From contig JANINJ010000007.1 in the NCBI GenBank assembly GCA_024508855.1, forward strand, positions 1-63,801: a stretch of DNA of 63,801 nucleotides, written 5' to 3'. The position numbers and the translations under genes were made by a program. This document shows positions 32,224-40,601 of the stretch, piece by piece. The DNA comes from Xanthobacteraceae bacterium. GTDB taxonomy: Bacteria > Pseudomonadota > Alphaproteobacteria > Rhizobiales > Xanthobacteraceae. The notes under the pieces are model-generated. The model was not told where the DNA came from. It did no database searches and saw only the letters and a list, made by a program, of their open reading frames with translations. Positions within the stretch are counted from its first letter, which is position 1; each line of letters opens with the position of its first letter.

Positions 32224-33774
32224 ATGCTGATGTCGGGTGCCGACTACCGGGAATCCCTGCGCGCCTACAAGCCTCGGGTGTTCTTGAACGGAAACGCCGT
32301 GGACAGCGTCGCGGACGAACCGCTGCTCGCACCCGGCGTCGCCGGCGTCGGCGTCACCTACGATTTCGCGCTCAAGCAGGAACACGTGCCGATCATGACG
32401 GCGCGGCAGAGCACGTCCGGCAAGATCGTGAACCGGATGCTGCACATCAACGAGACCTCGCAGGATCTGCTGTTCAAGCTCGAGGCGGTGCGATTGGTCT
32501 GCAAGACGGTCGGCTGCGCGCAGCGCTACCTGACGCATGACGCACTCAACGGTCTCTATCAATCGACGATGCTGACGGACGATCGTCACGGCACCGATTA
32601 CAGCCAGCGATTCCTTGCTTACCTGCACGAGGTTCAGGACAAGGATCTCACGCTCGGCGTCGCCATGACGGATGCCAAGGGCGACAGGTCGAAGCGCCCG
32701 AGTCAGCAGGTCAATCCGGACGTCTACGTTCATATCAAGGAGCGCCGTCCGGACGGCATCGTCATCCGTGGCACCAAGGCGATCGTGACCGGCGCGCCCT
32801 ACATGCACGAGTTTCTCGTGATGCCGTGCCGGACCCACACTCCGGAGGACAAGGATTGCGCCGTGTGCTGCGCCGTTCCTTGCGATGCGCCCGGCGTCAC
32901 CATTATTGCGCGCCCGGCCGGGCGTCCCGGCGAAGCCGCCGCCAAATTTTCCGCCAAGTACGGCCAGTCGGTCGGCGTGGTGATGTTCGACGACGTGTTC
33001 GTTCCGCACGATCGCGTCTTTCTCGCCGGCGAGACCGAGGAGGGCGGCTTCCTCACCACGTCCTACGCGACGCATCACCGGCACTCCTGCATCGGTGCGC
33101 GCGCGGGATTCGGCGATCTCTTGATCGGCGCCGGCGCGCTGATGATCGAGGCCAACGGCCTCGACATCGAACGTCATGCGCACATCCGCGAGGCGATGGT
33201 CGAACTCATCACCATCACCGAGAGTTTCTATGCCTGCGGCGTCGCGTCGTCGGTCTACTGCACCAAGGACCCGGCCGGATCGGTAATGCCGGACGCGGTA
33301 TTCTCCAACATCGGCAAGCTGCTGCTCGCGACCAAGATCTACGACATGCATCGCGTGGCGCATTACGTTTCGGGTGGCCTGATCGTGGCGTTGCCGGGAC
33401 CGGAGGAAGACCACAACCCGGAAACGAGAGCGTCGATCGCGGCGGTCATGGGCGGGCGACCGGACATCCCGGCGGATAAGCGCGCCGAGGTCGCCCGGTT
33501 TATCGAAGACCTGACGGTCTCGCACGAGGCGGGCTGGTACTCGGTGATCTCCCTGCACGGCGGCGGCTCGCCGGAAGCGATGAAGCGGGAAATCTGGCGC
33601 AACTATCCGGTCATGGAGAAGATCGAACTGGTGGAGGGTCTGCTCGATCGCGGCGTTCTCGACGAAGGCCGGCGCGTATCGAAACAACCCGGACGTTGCT
33701 GCACGACCGGATGTCAGGTTCCGGAGCCACCTCAGCACGCCGAAGTGTCGGCGCTGGAAAGTGCCGCCGAGTAG
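32224..33774 (+). CDS. HpaB/AbfD-family flavoprotein (4-hydroxyphenylacetate 3-hydroxylase type)
   Basis: A 516-residue protein with the HpaB N-terminal and C-terminal domains; VYVHIKERRPDGIVIRGTKAIVTGAPYMHEFLVMP and VFVPHDRVFLAGE are family blocks. The superfamily includes FADH2-dependent phenol hydroxylases and 4-hydroxybutyryl-CoA dehydratase (AbfD), which carries a 4Fe-4S cluster on Cys99, Cys103, His292 and Cys299. Here the matching positions are Cys98, Tyr102, His285 and Ala292, so the cluster is probably absent and a flavin-only enzyme is more likely. No hpaC reductase gene adjoins. A CC-x3-C stretch near residue 493 is unusual. It diverges from the TetR regulator. Confidence 0.8.
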   Translation: MLMSGADYRESLRAYKPRVFLNGNAVDSVADEPLLAPGVAGVGVTYDFALKQEHVPIMTARQSTSGKIVNRMLHINETSQDLLFKLEAVRLVCKTVGCAQRYLTHDALNGLYQSTMLTDDRHGTDYSQRFLAYLHEVQDKDLTLGVAMTDAKGDRSKRPSQQVNPDVYVHIKERRPDGIVIRGTKAIVTGAPYMHEFLVMPCRTHTPEDKDCAVCCAVPCDAPGVTIIARPAGRPGEAAAKFSAKYGQSVGVVMFDDVFVPHDRVFLAGETEEGGFLTTSYATHHRHSCIGARAGFGDLLIGAGALMIEANGLDIERHAHIREAMVELITITESFYACGVASSVYCTKDPAGSVMPDAVFSNIGKLLLATKIYDMHRVAHYVSGGLIVALPGPEEDHNPETRASIAAVMGGRPDIPADKRAEVARFIEDLTVSHEAGWYSVISLHGGGSPEAMKREIWRNYPVMEKIELVEGLLDRGVLDEGRRVSKQPGRCCTTGCQVPEPPQHAEVSALESAAE

Positions 33775-34219
33775 GGAACGGTCACGATCTGCACTCCCGC
33801 CGTGCAGCGATCCCGAATTGATCGCCACGCGAATGCAGTGCAGGATCAGGTGGGGCCGCCGTACGCACACAAAATCCGACGGCCCCGTGCCGCACAATTG
33901 AAATCGTGGCCGGTCCCTCTTGGTTTTGACTGTCCGGCCAGCTCTGCGCGACATTTTCAATGATAGCCGCGCGAAGGACCGCATCAATTTAACTCGCATC
34001 TTAACCTAACCGATCAAGGTTACTGGCGGGGCTTGCCGCGCGCCGGTGCAAACCGCATTTGTCAGTCGACGACACCAATTGCCCGCATAACGCCCAGCGG
34101 TCGCGTTCGCGGGTGGCAGGTCATGTCGATCTGCATGGTTAGGCTGGACTGTTTTCGCTATATTCGGCCGTAGTCAACGAACCTGCGACAAAGAAAAGCA
34201 GGCAACACGGAGGAACGCT
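33775..34219. other. Intergenic region before the SMP-30-like gene
   Basis: No gene is supported in these 445 bp. A 16-bp inverted repeat, TAACC-N6-GGTTA, lies at 34007-34022. GGAGG sits just before the downstream ATG, and TATATT near 34163 could be a -10 box, with a poor -35. Confidence 0.4.
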
Positions 34220-35209
34220 ATGTCACACGGCACGTCAGGGCTTGTGAACTATCGATCGTTATGGAGCGGTTTCGGCCTGCTCACGTTACTGGCCGTCTCG
34301 GCTCCCATGCCGGCGTCGGCCACGCCGAACGAGATTTCAATTCCCGGCGACCGCGCCTTTCCCGAAAGCATCACGTCGACGTCCGATGGCACGATCTATA
34401 TCGGAAGCATGGCGGAGGGACTTGTGTTTCGTGCGTCGCCTGGCGCGGCCAAGGCCGAGGTGTGGATCAAGCCCGGCACCAATGGGCTTTTGTCGGTGCT
34501 CGGCGTGCTGGCGGACGAGAAATCCGGCACGCTATGGGCATGCTCGTCGGACCTCTCGGGCATGGGCGTCAAGGTCGGCGGCGATAACAGGCAGGTAGCG
34601 CTCAAATCCTTCGATCTGAAAACCGGTGCAGCGAAGGCCAGCTATCCGCTGCCGGGCGGCAAGGCCTTGTGCAACGACATGGTGGTTGCCGCCGACGGCA
34701 CGCTGTATGTGACGGACTCGCTCAATCCGCACATCCTGCGGCTCAAGCCCGGCGCCTCGGCGCTCGAAGTCTGGGCGGAGAATCCGTTATTCCATGTAGA
34801 GAAGGGGGCGGGCCTCGACGGCATCGCCATAGGCAGCGACGGCAGCATCGTCACCAACACGTTCAATGGCGGTGGGCTGTTCAAGGTGGAGATGAAGAGC
34901 GACGGCAGTGCAGGGGCGGTGACGCAACTCAAGACCTCGCGTCCGATCACCTTGCCGGACGGGCTGCGCAAGCTTGGCAACAACACATTCCTGATGATCG
35001 AGGGCGAGGGGCGTCTCGACGTCGTCACGATCGATGGCGCGAATGCAAAGATCGATACCGTTAAGGACGGCTACAACGGACCGGTGGCGGTGACGCAGGT
35101 CGGCCCGATGGCATGGGTGCTGGAAGGCCAACTCACGCACCTGTTCGATCCCAAGACCGGCAAGCCGGGTCCGTTCCATGCGACCGCGGTGGCGATCCCG
35201 GCGCATTGA
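34220..35209 (+). CDS. Exported SMP-30/gluconolactonase-like beta-propeller protein
   Basis: A 329-residue protein with a signal peptide (about residues 1-35, ending ASA). The propeller blades repeat a pattern of DGTIYIGSMAEGLVFR, DGTLYVTDSLNPHILRLKPG and DGSIVTNTFNGGGLFKVEM. SMP-30-like proteins hydrolyse lactones or simply bind ligands; the metal-binding residues cannot be assigned confidently, so catalysis is unproven. It is monocistronic, with GGAGG upstream of ATG 34220, and converges with the next gene. Confidence 0.75.
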   Translation: MSHGTSGLVNYRSLWSGFGLLTLLAVSAPMPASATPNEISIPGDRAFPESITSTSDGTIYIGSMAEGLVFRASPGAAKAEVWIKPGTNGLLSVLGVLADEKSGTLWACSSDLSGMGVKVGGDNRQVALKSFDLKTGAAKASYPLPGGKALCNDMVVAADGTLYVTDSLNPHILRLKPGASALEVWAENPLFHVEKGAGLDGIAIGSDGSIVTNTFNGGGLFKVEMKSDGSAGAVTQLKTSRPITLPDGLRKLGNNTFLMIEGEGRLDVVTIDGANAKIDTVKDGYNGPVAVTQVGPMAWVLEGQLTHLFDPKTGKPGPFHATAVAIPAH

Positions 35210-35235
35210 CGCCCGGACGTGAAACGGAAGTGTTC

Positions 35236-35967
35236 TTAGTTTGGCTCGCCTGGGCGGCGCGGATGCCGCTTGGCGAGCCGCTTGCCGTGCGCCGGCTCGA
35301 CGCGCGACGATGCCGCGATATCGGCGGTGACAACCGGCTTCGGCTCATCGAGGCAACCGCGGAACAGCACGTAGTGCATGCAGTTGCCCTGTCCGTTCGG
35401 AGGGGCGGTTGTTGCGGTTTCCGGTGCTGCTGCCATCGCATTCGCCGCGGCGGCGCGCTCCATCTCGGCACCGACGCCGACCTCGCAATGGACGCCTTCC
35501 GAACGCAGTGCCTGCGCGACCTCCGGATCGTTGCACAGGATCTGGGTCGCCGCCTTGCGGTGGCCGAGATTGTACAGCGTTCGCGAGAACAGACGCAGGT
35601 TACATCCCTTGTCCGTGACGGTGCCGGCGATGGTGACACCGACGCCGCCGCCGGCGCCGCCGATGCTGTTACTGCCGAGGCAGCTTTCTATGCCGGCGGC
35701 CGTCAGACTGGGAGCAACCACGGCGGGCGTATTGCCGCGCGCGGATACGTGGACGTTGCTGGACGACGATCCCGCCGTTGCCGTGCTGGCGCCGGTGGTT
35801 GCGGTGGCGGTCGTCGTGTTGCCGCTGCCGTTACCGTTGCCATTGCCGCTGCCGTTACCGTTTCCGAAGCCGGTGTTGTTGTTGGAATTGCCGTTGCCGT
35901 TGAGGACCTGGGCATGCGCGCCTGTCACAGCCAGCAGAAAGACCGAAGCGAAAATCAAGCTTTTCAC
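35236..35967 (-). CDS. Secreted Gly/Asn-rich protein of unknown function
   Basis: A 243-residue protein. A signal peptide (VKSLIFASVFLLAVTGAHAQ) is followed by a low-complexity Gly/Asn run with GNGN steps (about residues 21-50), a Thr/Ala/Ser segment, and a folded C-terminal part with several Cys (SCLGSN, DKGCNL, ILCNDP, VHCEV, NCMHY, RGCLDE). The GTG at 35967 is chosen because TTGGAGG lies seven bases upstream and the signal starts at once. I recognise no family for the Cys part. Such Gly/Asn stretches are flexible and sometimes self-associating. Confidence 0.65.
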   Translation of the reverse strand: MKSLIFASVFLLAVTGAHAQVLNGNGNSNNNTGFGNGNGSGNGNGNGSGNTTTATATTGASTATAGSSSSNVHVSARGNTPAVVAPSLTAAGIESCLGSNSIGGAGGGVGVTIAGTVTDKGCNLRLFSRTLYNLGHRKAATQILCNDPEVAQALRSEGVHCEVGVGAEMERAAAANAMAAAPETATTAPPNGQGNCMHYVLFRGCLDEPKPVVTADIAASSRVEPAHGKRLAKRHPRRPGEPN

Positions 35968-36213
35968 GTGCAGCCTCCAATTCATGCATAAAGAGAAAAG
36001 GTGCTGCATATTGACGCTTAATTGTAACGGACGAAATCGGCCTGCCGGGATTTCTCAAACAAAGTAAACGGTTGTGGCCTTCGGGTCCGATTGCGTCAGA
36101 AGTCGTGACCTATAATCGGACGAGTCGGCACATTCCTCAACGCGAGGCTGCCCGTCCGAAGGACGAGCAGGCCATCAGTCCGAGATACGAACCGAGAGAT
36201 ACGAAGCAAGCCG

Positions 36214-36645
36214 TCAGTACTTGAATTCCGGCATCGCCTTCAGCTGATCCTTGGTGGCGTTGAGCACCGCGCGATCCGGATACCATTCCTTCTTGGTTTC
36301 CGATGTCTGGCCGCCGGTGGTCTTGCCCGCCTTGTTGGCGAACTTCAGTTTGTTCATCGGCACGAGCACGTCGTGTTCGCCCATCCCGAGAAATCCGCCG
36401 ACGCCGATCACGGCGCCATTCACGCGGCCGTCCGAGTCGACGATCAGCTCGGAGATATCGCCGACCTTTTCGTTCTGCTCATTGTAGACATTGACGCCAA
36501 CGAGCTTCGACGCGCGCCACTCTCCGGCAGCCGCAATCGGTGCAGCGGCCTGCGATGGCGTGTTGGCCGGCACCTGAGCGTGAGCTGCCGATGAAGCGAG
36601 AGCGATGGCGAGAGCTGCTATAACTGTGCGCAAGATAACCTCCAT
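36214..36645 (-). CDS. Exported PRC-barrel domain protein
   Basis: A 143-residue protein with a signal peptide (MEVILRTVIAALAIALAS, cleaved after AHA) and a PRC-barrel: WRASKLVGVNVYNEQNEKVGDISELIVDSDGRVNGAVIGVGGFLGMGEHDVLVPMNKLKF. The role of exported PRC-barrel proteins is unclear; they are often induced by stress. It diverges from csbD with 208 bp between the starts, and both look like stress genes. The ATG at 36645 opens the signal; the open frame beyond it is not needed. Confidence 0.8.
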   Translation of the reverse strand: MEVILRTVIAALAIALASSAAHAQVPANTPSQAAAPIAAAGEWRASKLVGVNVYNEQNEKVGDISELIVDSDGRVNGAVIGVGGFLGMGEHDVLVPMNKLKFANKAGKTTGGQTSETKKEWYPDRAVLNATKDQLKAMPEFKY

Positions 36646-36853
36646 GTTGTGTGGAGAGAGAAGTGCACAGCAATCGAAATGTTCCTGGAGTTGTCGATGA
36701 TGATTTTCCAAACAGAAGTTCGGTACGAAATCGTACACAACGCCGCGCACGTATCGCTTCGTCGTCATCGATGCGCATCAAGCTATCTTGTCGCATGCCG
36801 GAACGGTGAGCGGCGATCGCTCTTATCCCGTATTCAAAACGGGAGACATCGTC

Positions 36854-37057
36854 ATGGATTGGAATCGTGTTGAAGGAAACTGGAAGCAGGTCAAAGGCAA
36901 GATCAAGGAGCAGTGGGGCAAGCTGACCGATGATGACCTCGATGTGATCAACGGCAAGCGCGAACAACTGGAAGGCAAGATTCAGGATCGATACGGCTAC
37001 CAGAAGGATCAGGCCAGGAAAGAGATCGATACCTGGTACGACAAGCAGACCTGGTAG
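36854..37057 (+). CDS. CsbD-family stress protein
   Basis: A 67-residue CsbD protein: MDWNRVEGNWKQVKGKIKEQWGKLTDDDLDVINGKREQLEGKIQ, then YGYQKDQARKEIDTW, matches the family over its full length. It is a small charged helical protein induced by general stress in other bacteria, with no known activity. The start at 36854 is the family start; the frame also opens further upstream. A terminator follows at 37108. Confidence 0.92.
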   Translation: MDWNRVEGNWKQVKGKIKEQWGKLTDDDLDVINGKREQLEGKIQDRYGYQKDQARKEIDTWYDKQTW

Positions 37058-37107
37058 CCGCAAGATCGTCGCGCGATGAGATAACTGAAGCCATTTTCGC
37101 CGTGGGT

Positions 37108-37143
37108 ACGGTCGCCGCGAATTCAAGCGTGGCGGCCGTTTTT
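37108..37143 (+). terminator. Terminator after csbD
   Basis: A 12-bp imperfect stem (ACGGTCGCCGCG with CGTGGCGGCCGT) with an AATTCAAG loop, followed by TTTTT. It lies 51 bp after the csbD stop. Confidence 0.7.
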
Positions 37144-37246
37144 GATGGCTGTGCGGGGCGCCGAAATCGAAGGCTTGTGTATACAACCAGACAGACGGCA
37201 ATAGAGCGAATGCGGGATTATTGCCCATAGCTGGGAGGTAACCGCG

Positions 37247-37423
37247 ATGATGGATTTTCAGAGACGGATCGACGATCTGGAAAAACGATCCCAGGAGAGC
37301 GCCCTGATTGCGCAACTGGCGACCGATCCGGATGTGCGACTTCACAATACAAACCTGGCGAAAGAGCTGAACCGCCTCGCTAGAGAACTCAGGAAGCAGT
37401 TGCCGTTGCTGCGCGCGCTCTAG
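37247..37423 (+). CDS. Small helical protein, 58 residues, unknown
   Basis: An ORF starting ATGATG with GGGAGG eight bases upstream. It encodes a charged, heptad-like helical protein (FQRRIDDLEKRSQESALIAQ near the start, LARELRKQLPLLRAL at the end). It may form a coiled coil. No known family was recognised. The good ribosome site and coding-like composition support it, but it lies alone between the csbD terminator and a convergent gene. Confidence 0.6.
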   Translation: MMDFQRRIDDLEKRSQESALIAQLATDPDVRLHNTNLAKELNRLARELRKQLPLLRAL

Positions 37424-37537
37424 TCCTGAGCGTCTGTGGTCGTATCAAGCAGCAGTCGGTAACGAGCGATTTCTTCGTTGTCGGTTGGCTCGAAGCGTCG
37501 ATGTGCGTGTCGATGTCAGCGCGGCTACCATCGAAGA

Positions 37538-38128
37538 CTAGCCGATCGTATCGAAGAGACGCAGTATCCACGTCGTTTGATAGGCCAGAGTTCCTAGAAC
37601 GAAGATGGTGTGAAATTTTCGATTGTCGGTCAGAACCGCGATAACGCACAGGGTAATGAGAACGGGCGTTCGAAAAAGATACTCGTGGCCGAATTGGGCG
37701 AAGTGGTCTTTTCCCTTCAAAAAGGTGTCGACAACATCAAGAGCATAGGCGAGGGCCAAAAGCCCGAAGAGCCACGCGCGCCGTGAATAGAAATAGTTTT
37801 CGTAGCTGCTGTAGTCCTCCATCGAGTCCGGAAACAGCATCGCGCAAATCAGGAATAGAACGATCGCATATCCGATCAGGAAGAGGTACGTTCCGAAGGT
37901 CCAATGTCCGATCTGGAAAAGACCGAACTCCCACCACCAGAAATGAACAAGCATCAAGAGAGCCGCGACCACCCAGGCAAGATGCACGGAATAAAGGCGG
38001 TACTGCTTCGGGTGCTGAATGATACGGGCGACCCCGGACAAAAGGCGTGCAACGCCCAGACCTATGATCATTCCCAGCACGATTCGAATGTGAGGAAAGA
38101 TATCGTGCGTCGTAACTATCTTATCCAT
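37538..38128 (-). CDS. Multi-pass membrane protein of unknown function
   Basis: A 196-residue protein with about six hydrophobic helices (IRIVLGMIIGLGVARLLSG, LAWVVAALLMLVHFWWWEF, GTYLFLIGYAIVLFLICAM, AWLFGLLALAYALDVVD, TPVLITLCVIAVLTD and a last helix). I do not recognise the family. The start at 38128 (MDKIVTTHD) is preferred; the reading frame continues to 38377 but overlaps the next gene's opposite frame. It has lower GC than the flagellar genes, as does much of 36-38.6 kb, which suggests accessory origin. Confidence 0.65.
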   Translation of the reverse strand: MDKIVTTHDIFPHIRIVLGMIIGLGVARLLSGVARIIQHPKQYRLYSVHLAWVVAALLMLVHFWWWEFGLFQIGHWTFGTYLFLIGYAIVLFLICAMLFPDSMEDYSSYENYFYSRRAWLFGLLALAYALDVVDTFLKGKDHFAQFGHEYLFRTPVLITLCVIAVLTDNRKFHTIFVLGTLAYQTTWILRLFDTIG

Positions 38129-38196
38129 CAGTTTCAGGCGCTGTTCGGGCTTATGGAGAGATACGCCGGGAAATTCGCGGCGGTGGACGGATGCGG

Positions 38197-38562
38197 TTAC
38201 TGTGCCGGCACCGGACAGCTGAGATCGCCTTCCTGGCAATTGAGGTAGGCTTTCAGCTGCGCTGTCCGATCTGCGCTCAGCGTTGCCCTGCATTCGGCAA
38301 TGACCATGGGCGCGGCACTTCCACCGTCTTCGCCGCTGGACTGGAACGTGCATTCGGCGTCCCGGAACGCAATCCATGCCCGCTGCGCGTGGATGAGGCG
38401 CGTCTTGCCATTGGCGTCGTCGGCCAGACGTTTCTCGACCTGTTTGAACATCTCGTTCAGCAACTTGTCGGCTTTCTGAAAGTCAGCGCCCGGATCATTG
38501 TCCGCGCGGGCGGCCGATACGGTCAAAGACAGCATGGCAAAGACAACAAGCAGTCGTCGCAT
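38197..38562 (-). CDS. Exported DUF1311/LprI-like protein
   Basis: A 121-residue protein with a signal peptide (about residues 1-20, ending AARA) and the DUF1311 pattern: LLNEMFKQVEKRL, then KTRLIHAQRAWIAFRDAECTFQSS, CRATLSADRTAQLKAYL and a final Cys pair. Members related to LprI inhibit lysozyme in some cases; most are unstudied. It lies 68 bp upstream of the membrane-protein gene on the same strand. Confidence 0.8.
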   Translation of the reverse strand: MRRLLVVFAMLSLTVSAARADNDPGADFQKADKLLNEMFKQVEKRLADDANGKTRLIHAQRAWIAFRDAECTFQSSGEDGGSAAPMVIAECRATLSADRTAQLKAYLNCQEGDLSCPVPAQ

Positions 38563-38685
38563 AGTAAAATCCTTCCTGTCAGCATCGATCGACGATAGTC
38601 AGGGGTATTCCGATGTAGCAAGAGCTTATCTGACGAGAGGCAATGCGCTGATCGCGCAGCTTCGCCTGGTTTTATTCATTGGCGT

Positions 38686-38730
38686 GTAAAATAAGCACGG
38701 CCCTCGGCAGGGGAGCTACCGAAGGCCGTG
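38686..38730 (-). terminator. Terminator of the flgF-flgG-flgA-flgH operon
   Basis: On the minus strand a long stem (CACGGCC with GGCCGTG, extended by TTCGGTAG against CTGCCGAG) is followed by CTTATTTTAC. It lies about 60 bp after the flgH stop and closes the operon. Confidence 0.85.
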
Positions 38731-38790
38731 TCGTACGTCGCATCGCGCCTAGGTTCGCGATGTGACGTGGGAGCTGGGTGAACCGTCTGG

Positions 38791-39543
38791 TTAGAACGGC
38801 AGCAGCACGTCGAGCACCTGCTGGCCGTAGCGCGGCTGTTGCACGTCGGTGAGCTGGCCGCGGCCGCCGTAGGCGATGCGGGCTTGCGCGATCTTGCTGG
38901 AATCGATGGTGTTGTCGCTCTGGATATCCTCCGGCCGCACGATGCCGGCGACCACCAGTTCGCGCACTTCGAAATTGACGCGGATTTCCTGCTTGCCCTC
39001 GACGACGAGATTGCCGTTCGGCAGGAGTTGCGTCACCACGGCGGCGACGCTGGTCTGCAGGTTCTCCTGACGCTGCACCGTACCTTTGCCGTCGCTGGAC
39101 GACGTGGAGTCGGCGGTGAGCAGCCGGCCGGGGAACACCGATGCCGCCGCGCCCGTAAGCAATTTGCTGCCGGCGAAGTCCGTCAGTCCGGTGTCTTCCT
39201 TGTTGGCGCGGCTGCGTTGGGTCTCGTTGGCGATGTTGGCCTTGTCGGTGAAGTTCACGGTGACGGTGAGGATGTCGCCGACCTGATGCGCGCGCTGATC
39301 CTTGAAGAACGCGCGCGAGCCGTTACGCCACAGCGAGTTCGCATTGTAGGACGCCGCTTCCGGCACCGGCATCGGCATCTGCACCGGCTTGTAGCCCGGC
39401 TGCGTCGTCGGATTGTCGATCGAGGTCAGCGCCGGCTTCTCCCCGATGGCGGAGAGGCGGTTGATCGCCGAGCATCCGCTGGTAAGAGCGGCTGTCGTCA
39501 GCAGCGCAGTGGTGAGGATGACGCGGTTCAACTTGCTGGACAT
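38791..39543 (-). CDS. flgH: Flagellar L-ring lipoprotein FlgH
   Basis: A 250-residue lipoprotein. The signal ends in a lipobox with the lipid-carrying Cys24 (ALTSGCSAINR). SLWRNGSRAFFKDQRAHQVGDILTV, the NPNG-like LLPNGNLVVEGKQEIRVNFEVRELVVAGIVRPEDI and the C-terminal GGRGQLTDVQQPRYGQQVLD blocks are typical. It forms the outer-membrane L ring. It is the last gene of the minus-strand flgF-flgG-flgA-flgH operon, with 5 bp to flgA. Confidence 0.95.
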   Translation of the reverse strand: MSSKLNRVILTTALLTTAALTSGCSAINRLSAIGEKPALTSIDNPTTQPGYKPVQMPMPVPEAASYNANSLWRNGSRAFFKDQRAHQVGDILTVTVNFTDKANIANETQRSRANKEDTGLTDFAGSKLLTGAAASVFPGRLLTADSTSSSDGKGTVQRQENLQTSVAAVVTQLLPNGNLVVEGKQEIRVNFEVRELVVAGIVRPEDIQSDNTIDSSKIAQARIAYGGRGQLTDVQQPRYGQQVLDVLLPF

Positions 39544-39548
39544 CGACG

Positions 39549-40589
39549 TTACTCGGCTTTCCGGGATACGGGCGTATGATCGTTGGCGGCGACTGCGACG
39601 GGGGCGGTGACGGCTGCGGTAGCGGTGCTGACGACGGCCTGCGGCGTCACCGAAACCTGCCCGCGACCGACGACGACGCCGGAGAAAATGCGTTTCGTTT
39701 GCAGGTTGGTGACGTTCACCACGTCGCCCTCGCTGCCGTTCTCCAGCGCCTTGCCGCGAATGGTCAACGTGATGCCGGCGGCGCGGTAAACGATGGTCAC
39801 CGCCTGATCGCGCTGCACGAGATCGGGCTTGGAGACATCCGACGTACGCAACGCCTGGCCGGTGCGCAGTTGTCGCCGCGCCTGCATGCCGACGATCTGG
39901 TCGCGGCTCGCGCCCTCGCGGCCGACTTCGACGCGCGGACGGCGCTCGACGACGACGTCGGAAGCCTTGATGATCTCGTTGCGGTCGATGCCGCGCGTCA
40001 GCACGGCGGCTTCGACGGTGTCGACGGCGGTGCCGGTGAAACGCAGGCGCGTCGGCGTTCCGGCGCTCTCGTTGTCAATCTCGAAAACGATGTCGAAACG
40101 GCTGCTGCGCGGCTCGAAGCGGATCGAGACGGGACGCATGGGGCCGCTGTTCGAAGCGTCGAGCTGCAGGGTTTGCAGGCCGCGATCGAAATTCAGTTCG
40201 ATATCCCGAGCATCGTTGAAGCCGTTGCGGTGCTCCAGCACGTGGGCGACCTGGCGTTCGACATCGGCCGGCTCCAGCGTGCGCGCCAGCCGCGTCACCG
40301 AGATTTCCTGCAGGTCCTTGGTATCGACTCCGATCACCTGATGCGCGCGCAATGCGGCGAGCACCTGCGCGGTCGGCAGCGAGCCGGTGGTGCCGAGATC
40401 GGGCGCGCGGTAGATGGCGATCTGTGCTGCATCGCCGGCATTGTCGATGACGTCGCCGATGCGTACCACGTCGGAGGCCACCGACACATTGGCGCGGAGC
40501 ACTGGCGGCGTCGGTGCGGCCGTGCTTTGCGCCATTGCCGCAATCGGCGTGGCGGCGAGCAGGGCGGCGATGAGGAGCGGGCGGAACAT
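39549..40589 (-). CDS. flgA: P-ring assembly protein FlgA
   Basis: A 346-residue FlgA with a signal peptide (ending AMA) and a C-terminal SAF-type domain: ILTRG-like VLTRGIDRNEIIKASDVVVERRP, LRTGQALRTSDVSKPDLVQRDQAVTIVYRAAGITLTIRGKALENGSEGDVVNVTNLQTKRIFSGVVVG. FlgA guides FlgI into the P ring in the periplasm. It is longer than the usual 220-odd residues because of an N-terminal extension and an Ala/Val-rich tail. It lies between flgG and flgH. Confidence 0.92.
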   Translation of the reverse strand: MFRPLLIAALLAATPIAAMAQSTAAPTPPVLRANVSVASDVVRIGDVIDNAGDAAQIAIYRAPDLGTTGSLPTAQVLAALRAHQVIGVDTKDLQEISVTRLARTLEPADVERQVAHVLEHRNGFNDARDIELNFDRGLQTLQLDASNSGPMRPVSIRFEPRSSRFDIVFEIDNESAGTPTRLRFTGTAVDTVEAAVLTRGIDRNEIIKASDVVVERRPRVEVGREGASRDQIVGMQARRQLRTGQALRTSDVSKPDLVQRDQAVTIVYRAAGITLTIRGKALENGSEGDVVNVTNLQTKRIFSGVVVGRGQVSVTPQAVVSTATAAVTAPVAVAANDHTPVSRKAE

Positions 40590-40601
40590 GGGTATTCGTC
40601 C

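Noticed and set aside
32194-33999. 601-codon open frame on the minus strand
   Set aside because: It is antisense to the complete HpaB/AbfD-family gene, with shadow composition.
33987-34006. TTAA-N8-TTAACC before the SMP-30-like gene as a CtrA box
   Set aside because: The spacer is 8 instead of 7 bp, and the gene is not of the cell-cycle or motility class.
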